Positions 50,182-58,140 of a DNA stretch of 64,000 nucleotides are shown one piece after another. The first letter of the stretch is position 1. Every line of letters begins with the position of its first letter. The notes beneath the pieces were generated by a model, which worked only from the letters and a program-made list of their open reading frames with translations, was not told the DNA's origin and did not search any database. Both the position numbers and the translations under genes were made by a program. Origin of the DNA: Psychrobacillus sp. OK032 (GTDB lineage Bacteria; Bacillota; Bacilli; Bacillales_A; Planococcaceae); the NCBI RefSeq assembly GCF_900111345.1, contig NZ_FOGY01000006.1, positions 62,001-126,000 of the forward strand. Reading direction: 5' to 3'.

Positions 50182-50326
50182 ATGGAGTTTACTATTGTCT
50201 ATTTTAGCAATTGCGTGCGGCATCATTTGTTTCACCTACTGTCTAGCTAACTGGATGCCACTAATAGAAATTAAAGAAAGTTTTGTTCAAATTATACGAA
50301 ATATGAAAGGGGGCGTTGCAGGATGA
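50159..50326 (+). CDS. Candidate 55-residue membrane protein bridging regulator and kinase genes
   Basis: A TTG-initiated frame of 55 codons overlaps the regulator end by 23 bases and ends in an ATGA overlap with the kinase start. A GGTGGTG ribosome-like sequence lies 7 bases before TTG. It encodes one hydrophobic helix (SLLLSILAIACGIICFTYCLANW) and a basic tail (IIRNMKGGVAG). The overlap on both ends and the uninterrupted frame support coding; no homologue is known to me. It could be a small kinase-modulating protein. Confidence 0.55.
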   Translation: MAIKSTSKWSLLLSILAIACGIICFTYCLANWMPLIEIKESFVQIIRNMKGGVAG

Positions 50327-52512
50327 AGCATGCAATAGGAAGAAATATTTTACTTAGCGTGTTGGCGGTAATCACTGTATTAGCGCTGTTTATACTAATA
50401 GAACAAGGTCGAAACTTTATCGGTACAAGCTATTTCGATAGTGATGATTTTGGGCGGCAGCTATCCGAATTTGAGGACTCTATTGTCCCACTAGTGTTAG
50501 CACCACCAGATAAAGAAGAAGTGAAGAAAAAAATTACAGTAACGCCAGAGGAAATAGAGGAATACCGCTATCGATACGGGGACCTGCAAAGCCAATTAGA
50601 TTCGATAAGACATCAATACCAAAGTGACACAGGAGAAGTGACAACAGAAACAGCGACAGACGCAGTACAAGAAGGGGCATCTGAAGAGGTAACCACATCA
50701 GTGCAAACACCGGACGAGACTTTACTTGCAGAACGTGATAAAAAGTTAGCGGATATCACGAAAAACTTCGAAGATGATAGTTACGTAGAAAACAAGGTTC
50801 GAGCGGAAAAAGAAGCGCAAGTAGATGCTTATTACAAATCGATCGAACGTGCAAAAAATGATTTATTAAATCAAAAAGAAGACTTTGTATATGACTTAAA
50901 GAATGTCGAAACAGGTGAGCACTTTACGAACGGGGAAATAAGATCGAAAAACGCCTATAAAAAAGAATATTCGAGTAAATATGGCTACTTAAAAGCGCGC
51001 ATTGTCTATCAACAAGTGGATGATAGCTGGATAGTCAGTGATATAATGGGGAATCCATTTGCACGTTTTGAAGGGACAATTGCTATTCCGGAATCAAGTA
51101 TTTTAAGTGGACATAGAGCTTATGAATATCAATACTTTTTAACAAACCAACGAGTATTTTATGGAGTACTTATAGCAGGAATTTTAGCGGCAGTTGCATT
51201 TACTTTATTGTGGAGAAAAAATAGCGAAACGTTTCGACATAAAATTTGGGAAGAAAAGTATCGCAAGTTGCCGATTGATGTAAAATTAGCATTTTTCCTT
51301 ATGAGTATTTTAGTAGTAATTATTACTACTGTGGTTTTGGAGGATTTCGTAATATACCATGACTATGACATGCAAATATTTACATTTGTTTTTGCAGTAA
51401 TTTTTATGGCATTCACGCTGTATCAGTGGAAGTGGATGCGCGCTGGTCTTGGTACAATCGATTGGAAGGGTAGTCTTACTTATAGCTGGGTGAAATCATT
51501 AGAAGGATTTTTCTTGAAGCAATCTATCGGGCTTCAAACGTTGATTATGTTAATCGTCGTGTTCTTCTGGGGTGTTGGAACCCTACTTGTACTTATGATA
51601 CCAGTGGTAATAATCGTTTGGATACCAGCGACTTTATTGATCGGAATTCCAGTACTCGTTGTTTTAATGTCTAGAACAGCATACTTAAACCGCATTTTCG
51701 TGAAAACGGAGGAGATGGCAAAAGGCATAACTGGAAATGAAATTGAAGTAAAAGGAAAATCCGCAATTGCAGAGCATGCCAACGGGTTGAATGAAATACG
51801 CAACCTAATAAAGTCTTCTCATTCTGAGCAAGCAAAAAGTGAACGATTAAAAACGGAGCTTATCACAAATGTAAGTCATGATCTTCGCACCCCGTTAACA
51901 TCGATCATTACGTATACGGACTTATTAAAAAATCCCAATATTACAGATGAAGAGCGAGCATCCTATATTGCGATTTTGGATAAAAAATCAATGCGTTTGA
52001 AAACATTGATTGAGGACTTGTTTGAAGTGTCGAAAATGGCATCGGGTAATATCGAGTTAGATAAACGGAAGGTCGATTTAACGCAATTATTGCAACAAGC
52101 AATTGCCGAACACCAAGAAGATATCGATAAATCAGGGTTAGATTACCGTGTAGCGATTGGAACAAAACCAATTATGTCCTACGTTGACGGACAAAAATGG
52201 TGGCGAGTGCTTGATAATTTAATCATTAACACGTTGAAATATGCGCTCCCAAATACAAGGGTGTATATCAATTTGGATCAAGTGGCCGGAGAAGCTGTTT
52301 TCGTTATCAAAAATATTGCAAAGTATGAATTAGGCAATGACGTCAATGAATTAACCGAGCGATTCAAACGAGCAGACACATCGCGCCATACAGATGGATC
52401 TGGACTTGGCCTTGCCATTGCGCAATCAATCGTAGATTTACACGGCGGCAGTTTACGAATGGAAGTAGATGGAGACTTATTTAAAGTAACTGTAAAAATA
52501 GGAATAATATAA
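50323..52512 (+). CDS. Large sensor histidine kinase
   Basis: 729-residue membrane kinase. One N-terminal helix (11-25) precedes a coiled-coil-rich extracytoplasmic part (about 50-280) with many Glu/Lys/Gln. Six or so membrane helices follow (about 282-450), then a HAMP-like linker, HisKA with His519 in NVSHDLRTPLTS, and HATPase_c with the G2 box DGSGLGLAIAQS. The extracellular coiled-coil plus multi-helix core is typical of envelope-sensing kinases in Bacillales, but the signal is unknown. GAAAGGGGGCG lies before the ATG. Remnants of a related kinase gene lie downstream at 53337. Confidence 0.92.
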   Translation: MKHAIGRNILLSVLAVITVLALFILIEQGRNFIGTSYFDSDDFGRQLSEFEDSIVPLVLAPPDKEEVKKKITVTPEEIEEYRYRYGDLQSQLDSIRHQYQSDTGEVTTETATDAVQEGASEEVTTSVQTPDETLLAERDKKLADITKNFEDDSYVENKVRAEKEAQVDAYYKSIERAKNDLLNQKEDFVYDLKNVETGEHFTNGEIRSKNAYKKEYSSKYGYLKARIVYQQVDDSWIVSDIMGNPFARFEGTIAIPESSILSGHRAYEYQYFLTNQRVFYGVLIAGILAAVAFTLLWRKNSETFRHKIWEEKYRKLPIDVKLAFFLMSILVVIITTVVLEDFVIYHDYDMQIFTFVFAVIFMAFTLYQWKWMRAGLGTIDWKGSLTYSWVKSLEGFFLKQSIGLQTLIMLIVVFFWGVGTLLVLMIPVVIIVWIPATLLIGIPVLVVLMSRTAYLNRIFVKTEEMAKGITGNEIEVKGKSAIAEHANGLNEIRNLIKSSHSEQAKSERLKTELITNVSHDLRTPLTSIITYTDLLKNPNITDEERASYIAILDKKSMRLKTLIEDLFEVSKMASGNIELDKRKVDLTQLLQQAIAEHQEDIDKSGLDYRVAIGTKPIMSYVDGQKWWRVLDNLIINTLKYALPNTRVYINLDQVAGEAVFVIKNIAKYELGNDVNELTERFKRADTSRHTDGSGLGLAIAQSIVDLHGGSLRMEVDGDLFKVTVKIGII

Positions 52513-52517
52513 TAAGG

Positions 52518-52551
52518 GCGGGGAATCTAATATTGGATTTCTCGCTTTTTT
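52518..52551 (+). terminator. Terminator of the two-component operon
   Basis: Imperfect stem GCGGGGAATC / GATTTCTCGC, then TTTTTT. A degenerate copy recurs after the kinase remnant near 53440-53470. Confidence 0.65.
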
Positions 52552-52569
52552 ATGGGATGTGATGAGTAG

Positions 52570-52794
52570 TTGGAAAAATTGGTCTTCTGTAAAGAAAGTA
52601 GAGACAAATTAATTCGGGGCAGTTCAGTTGAATACGTGAGAAAATATTCTCAAAGGTTTGATAGATGTAGAATTTCAAGAAAAAAAGCATACGTTACCAA
52701 GGAGACAAATAAGAAGAAAGTCGAATTCTTCCGAGATCCAAAAGAAATTGAGATAGATTATTTGTTTATTCAGGTTCATGTAGAGCCAGATTAA
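52570..52794 (+). CDS. Doubtful small ORF
   Basis: 74 codons from a TTG with a poor ribosome site. The product is basic and hydrophilic (EYVRKYSQRFDRCRISRKKAYVTKE) with an acidic end. I see no family. It may be real or chance; it lies between the kinase terminator and the repeat-protein gene. Confidence 0.3.
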   Translation: MEKLVFCKESRDKLIRGSSVEYVRKYSQRFDRCRISRKKAYVTKETNKKKVEFFRDPKEIEIDYLFIQVHVEPD

Positions 52795-52862
52795 TTAATA
52801 TATAATGAAAGCATTACATAAGATTTCCTCGACCCCTCTCTTTCAAAACAGAAACTAAAAAA

Positions 52863-52903
52863 AGGATTCCTTGAACGGCGTGAACCGTCATGGTATCCTC
52901 TTG
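52863..52903 (-). terminator. Terminator of the octapeptide-repeat gene
   Basis: AGGAT-CC-ACGG / CCGT-GG-ATCCT imperfect stem; seven T follow on the minus strand. Confidence 0.75.
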
Positions 52904-52910
52904 TTCTTAT

Positions 52911-53201
52911 TTATCTAGGAAAACCGGGAAACATTTGGCTTCCGTATCCGGGAAACATTTGGCTTCCGTATCCGGGAAACATTTGGCTTCCGTATCCGGG
53001 AAACATTTGGCCTCCGTATCCGGGAAACATTTGGCCTCCGTATCCGGGCAACATTTGGCCTCCGTATCCAGGAAACATTTGGCTTCCGTATCCGGGAAAC
53101 ATTTGGTTTCCGTATTCGGGCAACATTTGGTTTGCATAACCGTCTTCATAACCGTCTCCAAAACGCGATCTAATAACGGGAACCATTGAGTGTCGATGCA
53201 T
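52911..53201 (-). CDS. Octapeptide-repeat protein (Tyr/Gly/Gln/Met-rich), possible spore-coat type
   Basis: 96-residue protein. Residues 22-93 are nine tandem copies of the octapeptide Y-G-x-Q-M-(F/L)-P-G, encoded by 24-bp DNA repeats. The N-terminal 21 residues are unique (MHRHSMVPVIRSRFGDGYEDG). GGGAGGT lies 10 bases before the ATG and a terminator follows the stop, so this strand is the coding one; ORFs in the other frames are by-products of the repeat. Tyrosine/glycine/glutamine richness recalls structural spore-coat or surface proteins that can be cross-linked. That role is inference only. Confidence 0.75.
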   Translation of the reverse strand: MHRHSMVPVIRSRFGDGYEDGYANQMLPEYGNQMFPGYGSQMFPGYGGQMLPGYGGQMFPGYGGQMFPGYGSQMFPGYGSQMFPGYGSQMFPGFPR

Positions 53202-53336
53202 TGGACTTTTTACCTCCCATCTTAGGATATAGTATAGGCTATGTTTAATTAATGAAGAGGCTTAGACTAAGACCCATATTTGGTTAAGGTATAGATACGA
53301 AAAAGGTCTGTATTTTAAAAATGAAACACTTTTATA

Positions 53337-53452
53337 AACTAGAGCGATTCAAACAAGCAGACAAATCAAGCCATACAGATGGATCTGGACTAGGCCTTGC
53401 CATTACTCAATCGATTGTCTACGCGGAGGCGGATTGCGAGTGGGGAATCTAA
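53337..53452 (+). pseudogene. Remnant of a sensor kinase gene (3' end)
   Basis: In frame it reads LERFKQADKSSHTDGSGLGL, AITQSIVY, then a frameshifted tail, closely matching the last part of the kinase HATPase domain at 52355-52450 (ERFKRADTSRHTDGSGLGLAIAQSIVD). A small deletion disrupts the frame after the G2 box. The following GTGGGGAATCTAATT and T run also resemble the kinase 3' flank. It is a leftover of a duplicated gene end. Confidence 0.8.
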
Positions 53453-53568
53453 TTAAGGATGTCCCGTTTTTTTAAAGGTGTGTGTGATGAGAAGGGGAAA
53501 AAATGATAGTTTAGTTGGAAAACCATCACTCTCTATTTTGATACGATTAGTAAAAGGGGATTTACGAA

Positions 53569-54183
53569 ATGAAGATTTATATAGTAGGATCGGTAGGTAG
53601 TGGTAAAACAACGCTAGCTCGTATAGTATCAGCAAAGCTTCAAGTGCCACATTTTCAAACAGATAATTTCGTATGGACAAGGCATCTGACGGGTGACATT
53701 CGAAATGAAATAGAAGTGCGTGATCAGCTGTTGCAGGATGCCATTATATTGGATCATTGGATTATTGAAGGAGTTCATATAGATTGGACAGATACGGGGT
53801 TGCAAGAAGCTGATCAAATTATCTTTTTAGATTTCCCTTCGCAAAAGCGGGTACAGCGAATTGTAAAAAGATATATCCGCCAGTTGTTGCGGATTGAGAA
53901 AGCAAATTATAAACCGACATTCTCTATGTTTCGTCAAATGTTCAAATGGAATAGATACTTCGAAGAGCAGATGAAGCCAAAGTTTATCATGAAATTTAGT
54001 GCTTTTGAGCATAAAGTACATCGATTTCAAACAGATGAAGAGGTAGAAGATTGGTTTCTAAAAAAAAAAGATAACCTAAAATCCGTTATAGGCTATCATC
54101 TTCTTCTCTTCTCTTCTCTTCTCTTCTCTTCATTTCATCTATTTCATCTACTAAACGATCCAGTTTTTGGTGTATTTGTTTAA
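53569..54183 (+). CDS. P-loop nucleoside kinase-like protein (FlaR/adenylate-kinase-related)
   Basis: 204-residue protein. The Walker A GSVGSGKTT (residues 7-15) starts an adenylate-kinase-like P-loop fold, followed by HFQTDNFVW, WIIEGVHIDW and a LID-like basic segment (KRVQRIVKRYIRQLLRI). This matches the family annotated as DNA topology modulation protein FlaR. The last about 30 residues (after KKKDNLK) are hydrophobic and read through the convergent gene's terminator and coding end, so the native end is probably near residue 170. A one-base change in the A10 tract at about 54060-54069 would give a stop three codons later. Confidence 0.85.
   Translation: MKIYIVGSVGSGKTTLARIVSAKLQVPHFQTDNFVWTRHLTGDIRNEIEVRDQLLQDAIILDHWIIEGVHIDWTDTGLQEADQIIFLDFPSQKRVQRIVKRYIRQLLRIEKANYKPTFSMFRQMFKWNRYFEEQMKPKFIMKFSAFEHKVHRFQTDEEVEDWFLKKKDNLKSVIGYHLLLFSSLLFSSFHLFHLLNDPVFGVFV
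54067..54100 (-). terminator. Terminator of the 97-residue gene, inside the kinase-like ORF
   Basis: GATAACCTA / TAGGCTATC hairpin; on the minus strand it is followed by about ten T. On the plus strand the same bases are an A10 tract within the FlaR-like reading frame. Confidence 0.8.
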
Positions 54184-54379
54184 ACTGTAGCTGCTGTTTC
54201 TTAATTGATCGCTTTTCAATCTCGTCTCTTCGAAGTGTTTCAGATAACTCAATTCCCTCACCTATGGTATCTACGATAAAGCCAATCGTAATAATGGCAG
54301 CTCCAATTAAACCCACGGTCGCACCTACACGGGGCGGTAACTGGCTACTTGGATCTTTAGGCATCATGTACACAAACAT
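54086..54379 (-). CDS. Small membrane protein with charged coiled-coil tail
   Basis: 97-residue protein. One hydrophobic segment (VGLIGAAIITIGFIVDTIG, about 22-40) is followed by a long charged helix (SETLRRDEIEKRSIKKQQLQFKQIHQKLDRLVDEIDEMKRRE) with heptad character. The extreme C-terminus (EEKRREEDDSL) is encoded by a pentanucleotide repeat (CTCTT five times on the plus strand, 54106-54130). Its 3' end overlaps the FlaR-like ORF. Function unknown. Slippage in the repeat would alter its last residues. Confidence 0.75.
   Translation of the reverse strand: MFVYMMPKDPSSQLPPRVGATVGLIGAAIITIGFIVDTIGEGIELSETLRRDEIEKRSIKKQQLQFKQIHQKLDRLVDEIDEMKRREEKRREEDDSL
54102..54131. repeat. Pentanucleotide microsatellite (CTCTT)5
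   Basis: Five perfect CTCTT units (54106-54130) plus partial units on both sides. It lies in two overlapping convergent reading frames. Five-base steps would shift both frames. Confidence 0.85.
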
Positions 54380-54426
54380 CCTTTACTCCGTCTTTTTATT
54401 AGCATATGATGAACAGCGCTTATCGG

Positions 54427-55068
54427 TTATTTTTTCGGTGTAACAAGCTTATGTTCAAACGCATAAATAACAGCTTGCGTCCGGTCACTTACTTCCAGTT
54501 TCGATAAAATATTGCTGACATGCGTTTTAGCTGTTTTTAATGCGATAAAAAGGGTGTTCGCAATGTCTTGATTTGTTTTTCCTTCTGCCATCAGCAGCAA
54601 TACTTCGCGTTCCCGATCCGTTAAATCCTCATGGAGTGCATGTTCAGAACCTTGGCGCATCCGCTTCATCATTTTATTCGTTACTTCGGGTTCTAAAACA
54701 GCATCGCCACTTAATGTTTTTCGAATAGAATCCGCTATATGAGAAGCTTTGGACGTTTTCAACAAATAACTGATTGCGCCAGCTTCAAGTGCGGGATATA
54801 CTTTATCGTCATCGATAAAGCTTGTGACAATCATTACTTTTGCTTCTGGCCACTTTTGCACGATTTCACGTGTCGCTTCTGCACCATTCATAATAGGCAT
54901 GACCATATCCATTAAAATAATATCTGGTTTATGCTGTAGTGCCATTTCTACCGCTTCTTTACCGTTTACTGCTTCTGCGACAACTTCCATATCAGGCTGT
55001 GCTTGTAAATAAGCAGATACGCCAATTCGAACCATTTCATGATCATCCGCTAATAATATTCGAATCAT
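54427..55068 (-). CDS. liaR: LiaR-type response regulator
   Basis: 213-residue NarL-family regulator. Receiver Asp54 (ILMDMVMPIMNG) and the LuxR-type helix-turn-helix (LTDREREVLLLMAEGKTNQDIANTLFIALKTAKTHVSNIL, about 147-190) are clear. Its start overlaps the kinase gene end by 26 bases. In Bacillales LiaR activates the lia operon when lipid II cycling is disturbed by bacitracin-like agents. Last gene of the lmo0954-like/liaH/liaF/liaS/liaR series on this strand. VraR is the staphylococcal equivalent. Confidence 0.92.
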   Translation of the reverse strand: MIRILLADDHEMVRIGVSAYLQAQPDMEVVAEAVNGKEAVEMALQHKPDIILMDMVMPIMNGAEATREIVQKWPEAKVMIVTSFIDDDKVYPALEAGAISYLLKTSKASHIADSIRKTLSGDAVLEPEVTNKMMKRMRQGSEHALHEDLTDREREVLLLMAEGKTNQDIANTLFIALKTAKTHVSNILSKLEVSDRTQAVIYAFEHKLVTPKK

Positions 55069-56200
55069 TATCTATCTCCTCTTTTCTAGTATCCGAATGC
55101 CAAGCTTGAGGTGGTTGAGGAGCTTCCTCCTCGGGAATTGCTATCTGCTTGTCAAGGCTAAGCGAGCTCCCTTCGCTTATCTTTTCTATTGGTAGTTTCA
55201 CTTCGACAATCGTACCTTGTGAAGGGACTGAAACTACTTTGCAAGTCGCTCCGATTTCTACTGCTCGTTCTTTTACGTTCTGAAGTCCATACGAACCGTT
55301 TTTACCTTCAGATAATTCAAAGCCAACACCATTATCCTGCACGCGGAAAATAGCGAGGTTGTCTCGTTCAACGAATAGAATATCGACTTCTGTTGCATTT
55401 GCATGTCGCAATGTGTTGGAAAGTGTTTCTTGAGCAATGCGGAATAAATGATCCTCCGCTCCTTTAGGCAATGGAACTTCTTCTAGTCGATAACGTATCG
55501 TGAAAAATACTTTTTGCTGCAACTCAACTAGTAATTCTTCTAATCCTTCTTTCAATGTTTTATCATGCAAAGCCGCTGGACGAAGGTGGAGAAGTAATGC
55601 CCGCATTTCCAGCTGGGCTTGTTGTACTATTTTTTCGGTTTGCATTAATGTTTTGGAAGCTTTTCCGTGCTGTGATTCCTCAATTTCCACCATTGCAGAA
55701 AGAAGCATCGATGCAGCAAATAATTGCTGTGAAACCGAATCATGTAATTCTCTTGCTAGTCTTTGTCTTTCTTGCACGATTCGTTCTTGAATAAGCTTAT
55801 CTTGTGCTTCTGCTTTTTCATTTGTAATTCGTTTTAATGTTTTTCGCTGCGTCAAAATGAGTTGTTCTATTTGATTTGCTGTAACCTGTAGGCGCTTGGA
55901 ATGCACATATTTTTTCTTGCTCGGTACATAAGATTCTGCCGCTAACAACGGTCGTAAGCTTGTTTCAATCTTTTTTTCTTGGTCCCGTACCTTTTGAAGT
56001 GTGTTCAGTGAAAAACTAAAACTCATAAATGCTAAAACAACAATAATCCAAACTCCAAAAGGTACTTGCGCATACGTGTTTTCTAGTAATGACCACCACA
56101 TTAGATCGTTTGGCCAACCCCAAACGGCATATAAAAGCAGCGTTGCAAGTGCCAATAATATTATAAAAATAGAAAATCCTTGCCCTAGAAATATCTTCAT
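55043..56200 (-). CDS. liaS: LiaS-type sensor histidine kinase
   Basis: 385-residue NarX-type kinase. Two N-terminal helices (about 5-30 and 48-66), a short cytoplasmic linker, the HisKA_3 motif ARELHDSVSQQ, and the HATPase_c N and G boxes (NTLRHANA, VQDNGVGFE). The small extracytoplasmic loop fits intramembrane-sensing kinases. ATG at 56200 is chosen, with GAGGTGATTCGC upstream; the longer ORF start adds no clear ribosome site. LiaF, encoded upstream with a 4-base overlap, inhibits it in known systems. The C-terminal extension after the ATPase domain is longer than usual. Confidence 0.92.
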   Translation of the reverse strand: MKIFLGQGFSIFIILLALATLLLYAVWGWPNDLMWWSLLENTYAQVPFGVWIIVVLAFMSFSFSLNTLQKVRDQEKKIETSLRPLLAAESYVPSKKKYVHSKRLQVTANQIEQLILTQRKTLKRITNEKAEAQDKLIQERIVQERQRLARELHDSVSQQLFAASMLLSAMVEIEESQHGKASKTLMQTEKIVQQAQLEMRALLLHLRPAALHDKTLKEGLEELLVELQQKVFFTIRYRLEEVPLPKGAEDHLFRIAQETLSNTLRHANATEVDILFVERDNLAIFRVQDNGVGFELSEGKNGSYGLQNVKERAVEIGATCKVVSVPSQGTIVEVKLPIEKISEGSSLSLDKQIAIPEEEAPQPPQAWHSDTRKEEIDNDSNIISG

Positions 56201-56898
56201 TTGCGAATCACCTCGATATCCCCAATCCATGTAGATACAGTGATTACTAACTCCGAAGCATATGTCACATCATCCAAATAACCATCCTTTAATACGATAG
56301 ATTGGTTCCATAATCGTTGAGCACCACGGCCGAAAATATTCGCTTCCCCAATAATGGTTGCATAGTGGAGTCGCACAGGGATTTCATACGGAACATAAAT
56401 GACTACTTTTCCGAGCGTTTGACGAATAGAAATAAAAGAAGTGCCTTTCGGTAAAACTGTTTCCGTCACATCAATCATATGCTCTCCGTAAAAACCTTGT
56501 ACATGGACATCTTGCCATTCATACGCTTGAAAAGGAGTCGTCTGTGCTGAAAATAACTTATTTTGAATAATACTATTTGGTGTTTCAACATATACGTTAC
56601 CAAATGGACGGACTACATTACGTATCGGCTCATTCTTCCAAAGTTTATAAAGGATATACAACATAATGGCCATCAGGAAAAGTCGCAAACTCCACATGGA
56701 AAAAATGGCTATAAGAAGAAAGATAACCCCAGTCCAAAATAAAAAACGACGTTGTTTACGTAGGCTAAAATAGATCATCCCAATACCAAGAAGGGCTAAT
56801 ATAATACTACCGTTTCCAAAAACTGTAGCCTCAATGAACATAAGAAAAACAAAACAGATAATAATAAAGGCAAGCTTGTTCGTTTGATTTTCCTTCAT
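56197..56898 (-). CDS. liaF: LiaF-type membrane inhibitor
   Basis: 233-residue protein. The N-terminal half has four hydrophobic segments (about 8-85); the C-terminal domain (KNEPIRNVVRPFGNVYVETPN, GDIEVIRK at the end) is the DUF2154/LiaF cell-wall-antibiotic response domain. It normally keeps LiaS silent without stress. It overlaps the liaS start by four bases. A hairpin separates it from liaH upstream. Confidence 0.9.
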   Translation of the reverse strand: MKENQTNKLAFIIICFVFLMFIEATVFGNGSIILALLGIGMIYFSLRKQRRFLFWTGVIFLLIAIFSMWSLRLFLMAIMLYILYKLWKNEPIRNVVRPFGNVYVETPNSIIQNKLFSAQTTPFQAYEWQDVHVQGFYGEHMIDVTETVLPKGTSFISIRQTLGKVVIYVPYEIPVRLHYATIIGEANIFGRGAQRLWNQSIVLKDGYLDDVTYASELVITVSTWIGDIEVIRK

Positions 56899-56919
56899 AC
56901 AGTTTCCCTCCTTTTTACA

Positions 56920-56965
56920 AACAATAAGATACAGATTTAAACCTTTAAATACATATCTTATTGTT
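56920..56965 (-). other. Long intercistronic inverted repeat between liaH and liaF
   Basis: Arms AACAATAAGAT and ATCTTATTGTT enclose a second pair ATTTAAA / TTTAAAT. There is no clean U tract. It could be an RNA-stability or partial-termination element that sets LiaH levels above LiaFSR. Confidence 0.5.
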
Positions 56966-57020
56966 CGTTAAGATATAAAGAGAGGAGAAGATTACTTCCC
57001 CTCTATTCATTATCTATAGT

Positions 57021-57659
57021 TTACACAATTTCTTGCTTAGTTTGTGCGTTTTTTTCTAACATTACTAAACGTTGTTCCATAGAAGTAACTTCATGTTCTT
57101 TTTCAATCTTTTGTCCTAAGCGTTCGATATAATGTTCCATTTCTTGGAATGTGCCGAAGTTTTTTTCTTTTTGTTCCGGTTGCAGCACACGATCCATTTG
57201 GTGATGTGCACGTGTTACATTTTCTTTGCCCATTAATTGTAATTGACGAACTTTCATGTCTTTTATTTTGTGCTTCATCTCTTCGTATTTACGTTCTAAC
57301 CCGAAAAGTTCTTCTGTAGTTTCTAAGATACTGTTTTGTAAGACAGCTGTTCTTTCGCTATAAGCATCTACTTCAGCTTGTGCAAAAGCGACTAAATCTT
57401 CCTCACCGCTTGCAGTGGCAAGCTCTACTTGACGTGTACGTTTTTCTACCATTTCCGTCGTTTCTGCAAGTTCTTTTTCAAGCTCTTGTTTTAATTGTCC
57501 TTGTCGTTCTAACCATTTACCAGTTTGCTCTGTTTGTTTTTCTGCTTCACGGATGTATTGGTTCAGCATCGCAATCGGGTTTTGTTCTTCTTTTTTATCA
57601 AATAGTTTGTGTAAATCTGCCTCTACTGAATATTTTAATCGATTCCATAATGATGTCAT
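57021..57659 (-). CDS. liaH: PspA/IM30 family protein (LiaH-type)
   Basis: 212-residue almost entirely helical coiled-coil protein of the phage-shock/ESCRT-III-like family: LWNRLKYSVEADLHKLFDKKEEQNPIAMLNQYIREAE at the start, followed by long heptads rich in E, K and Q. LiaH oligomers support the membrane under envelope stress. It lies between an Lmo0954-like membrane protein (13 bases upstream) and liaF. A/T-rich hairpin follows. Confidence 0.92.
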   Translation of the reverse strand: MTSLWNRLKYSVEADLHKLFDKKEEQNPIAMLNQYIREAEKQTEQTGKWLERQGQLKQELEKELAETTEMVEKRTRQVELATASGEEDLVAFAQAEVDAYSERTAVLQNSILETTEELFGLERKYEEMKHKIKDMKVRQLQLMGKENVTRAHHQMDRVLQPEQKEKNFGTFQEMEHYIERLGQKIEKEHEVTSMEQRLVMLEKNAQTKQEIV

Positions 57660-57672
57660 GTTTGTTTCCTCC

Positions 57673-58026
57673 TTATTTTGAAAGTTCGTTCCATTGTTTT
57701 TCGAAATTTACAAATGGGTCATCTGATTTTACTGCTGATTTGGAAAAGCTTACAGGTTCGTTATTCCATTTTTTAACCACGTACCAGACACCTACGATTG
57801 CCAAAATTCCGAAGAAACCAGGTACGTTTACTACTGCAGAGATTAACCCTAAAATACTAACGCTTGCCCAAAAGATTTTTAAAAAAGTAGATTCACTTTT
57901 TAAATAGAAGTGTATCCCTGCAAATACGATTAACGCTGATACACCTAATCCTAATAGGGAACCTAAGTTAGCAAGAACTACGATTCCTGCAATAATACCA
58001 AGTACTAATAAACCAAATTTTTTCAT
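57673..58026 (-). CDS. Lmo0954-like small membrane protein (LiaI-like position)
   Basis: 117-residue protein with three hydrophobic segments (about 4-23, 26-42, 52-85) and a hydrophilic tail (KSDDPFVNFEKQWNELSK). It resembles the Lmo0954 family that precedes PspA/LiaH genes in Listeria and Planococcaceae, and occupies the place of LiaI, the membrane anchor of LiaH. First gene of the operon, so the LiaR-dependent promoter should lie upstream of 58026. I could not identify a certain LiaR box. Confidence 0.83.
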   Translation of the reverse strand: MKKFGLLVLGIIAGIVVLANLGSLLGLGVSALIVFAGIHFYLKSESTFLKIFWASVSILGLISAVVNVPGFFGILAIVGVWYVVKKWNNEPVSFSKSAVKSDDPFVNFEKQWNELSK

Positions 58027-58140
58027 GTGAGTGTTCCTCCTCTCGTTTGTAGTTATAGCTTATCAATTTCATGAACTTATCCAAACGGGCTTAGAAATGA
58101 TTTTCATATCGGTCTAGAGGCCTAGAGATACTAGGTAGAA

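Noticed and set aside
52911-53120. CRISPR-like direct repeats
   Set aside because: Units are contiguous 24-bp coding repeats without spacers and there are no cas genes.
52890-53189. Plus-strand ORF with KHLASVSG repeats and a further minus-strand frame with cysteine/proline repeats
   Set aside because: The 24-bp unit keeps all frames open; only the minus-strand Y-G-x-Q-M-F-P-G frame has a ribosome site and a matching terminator.
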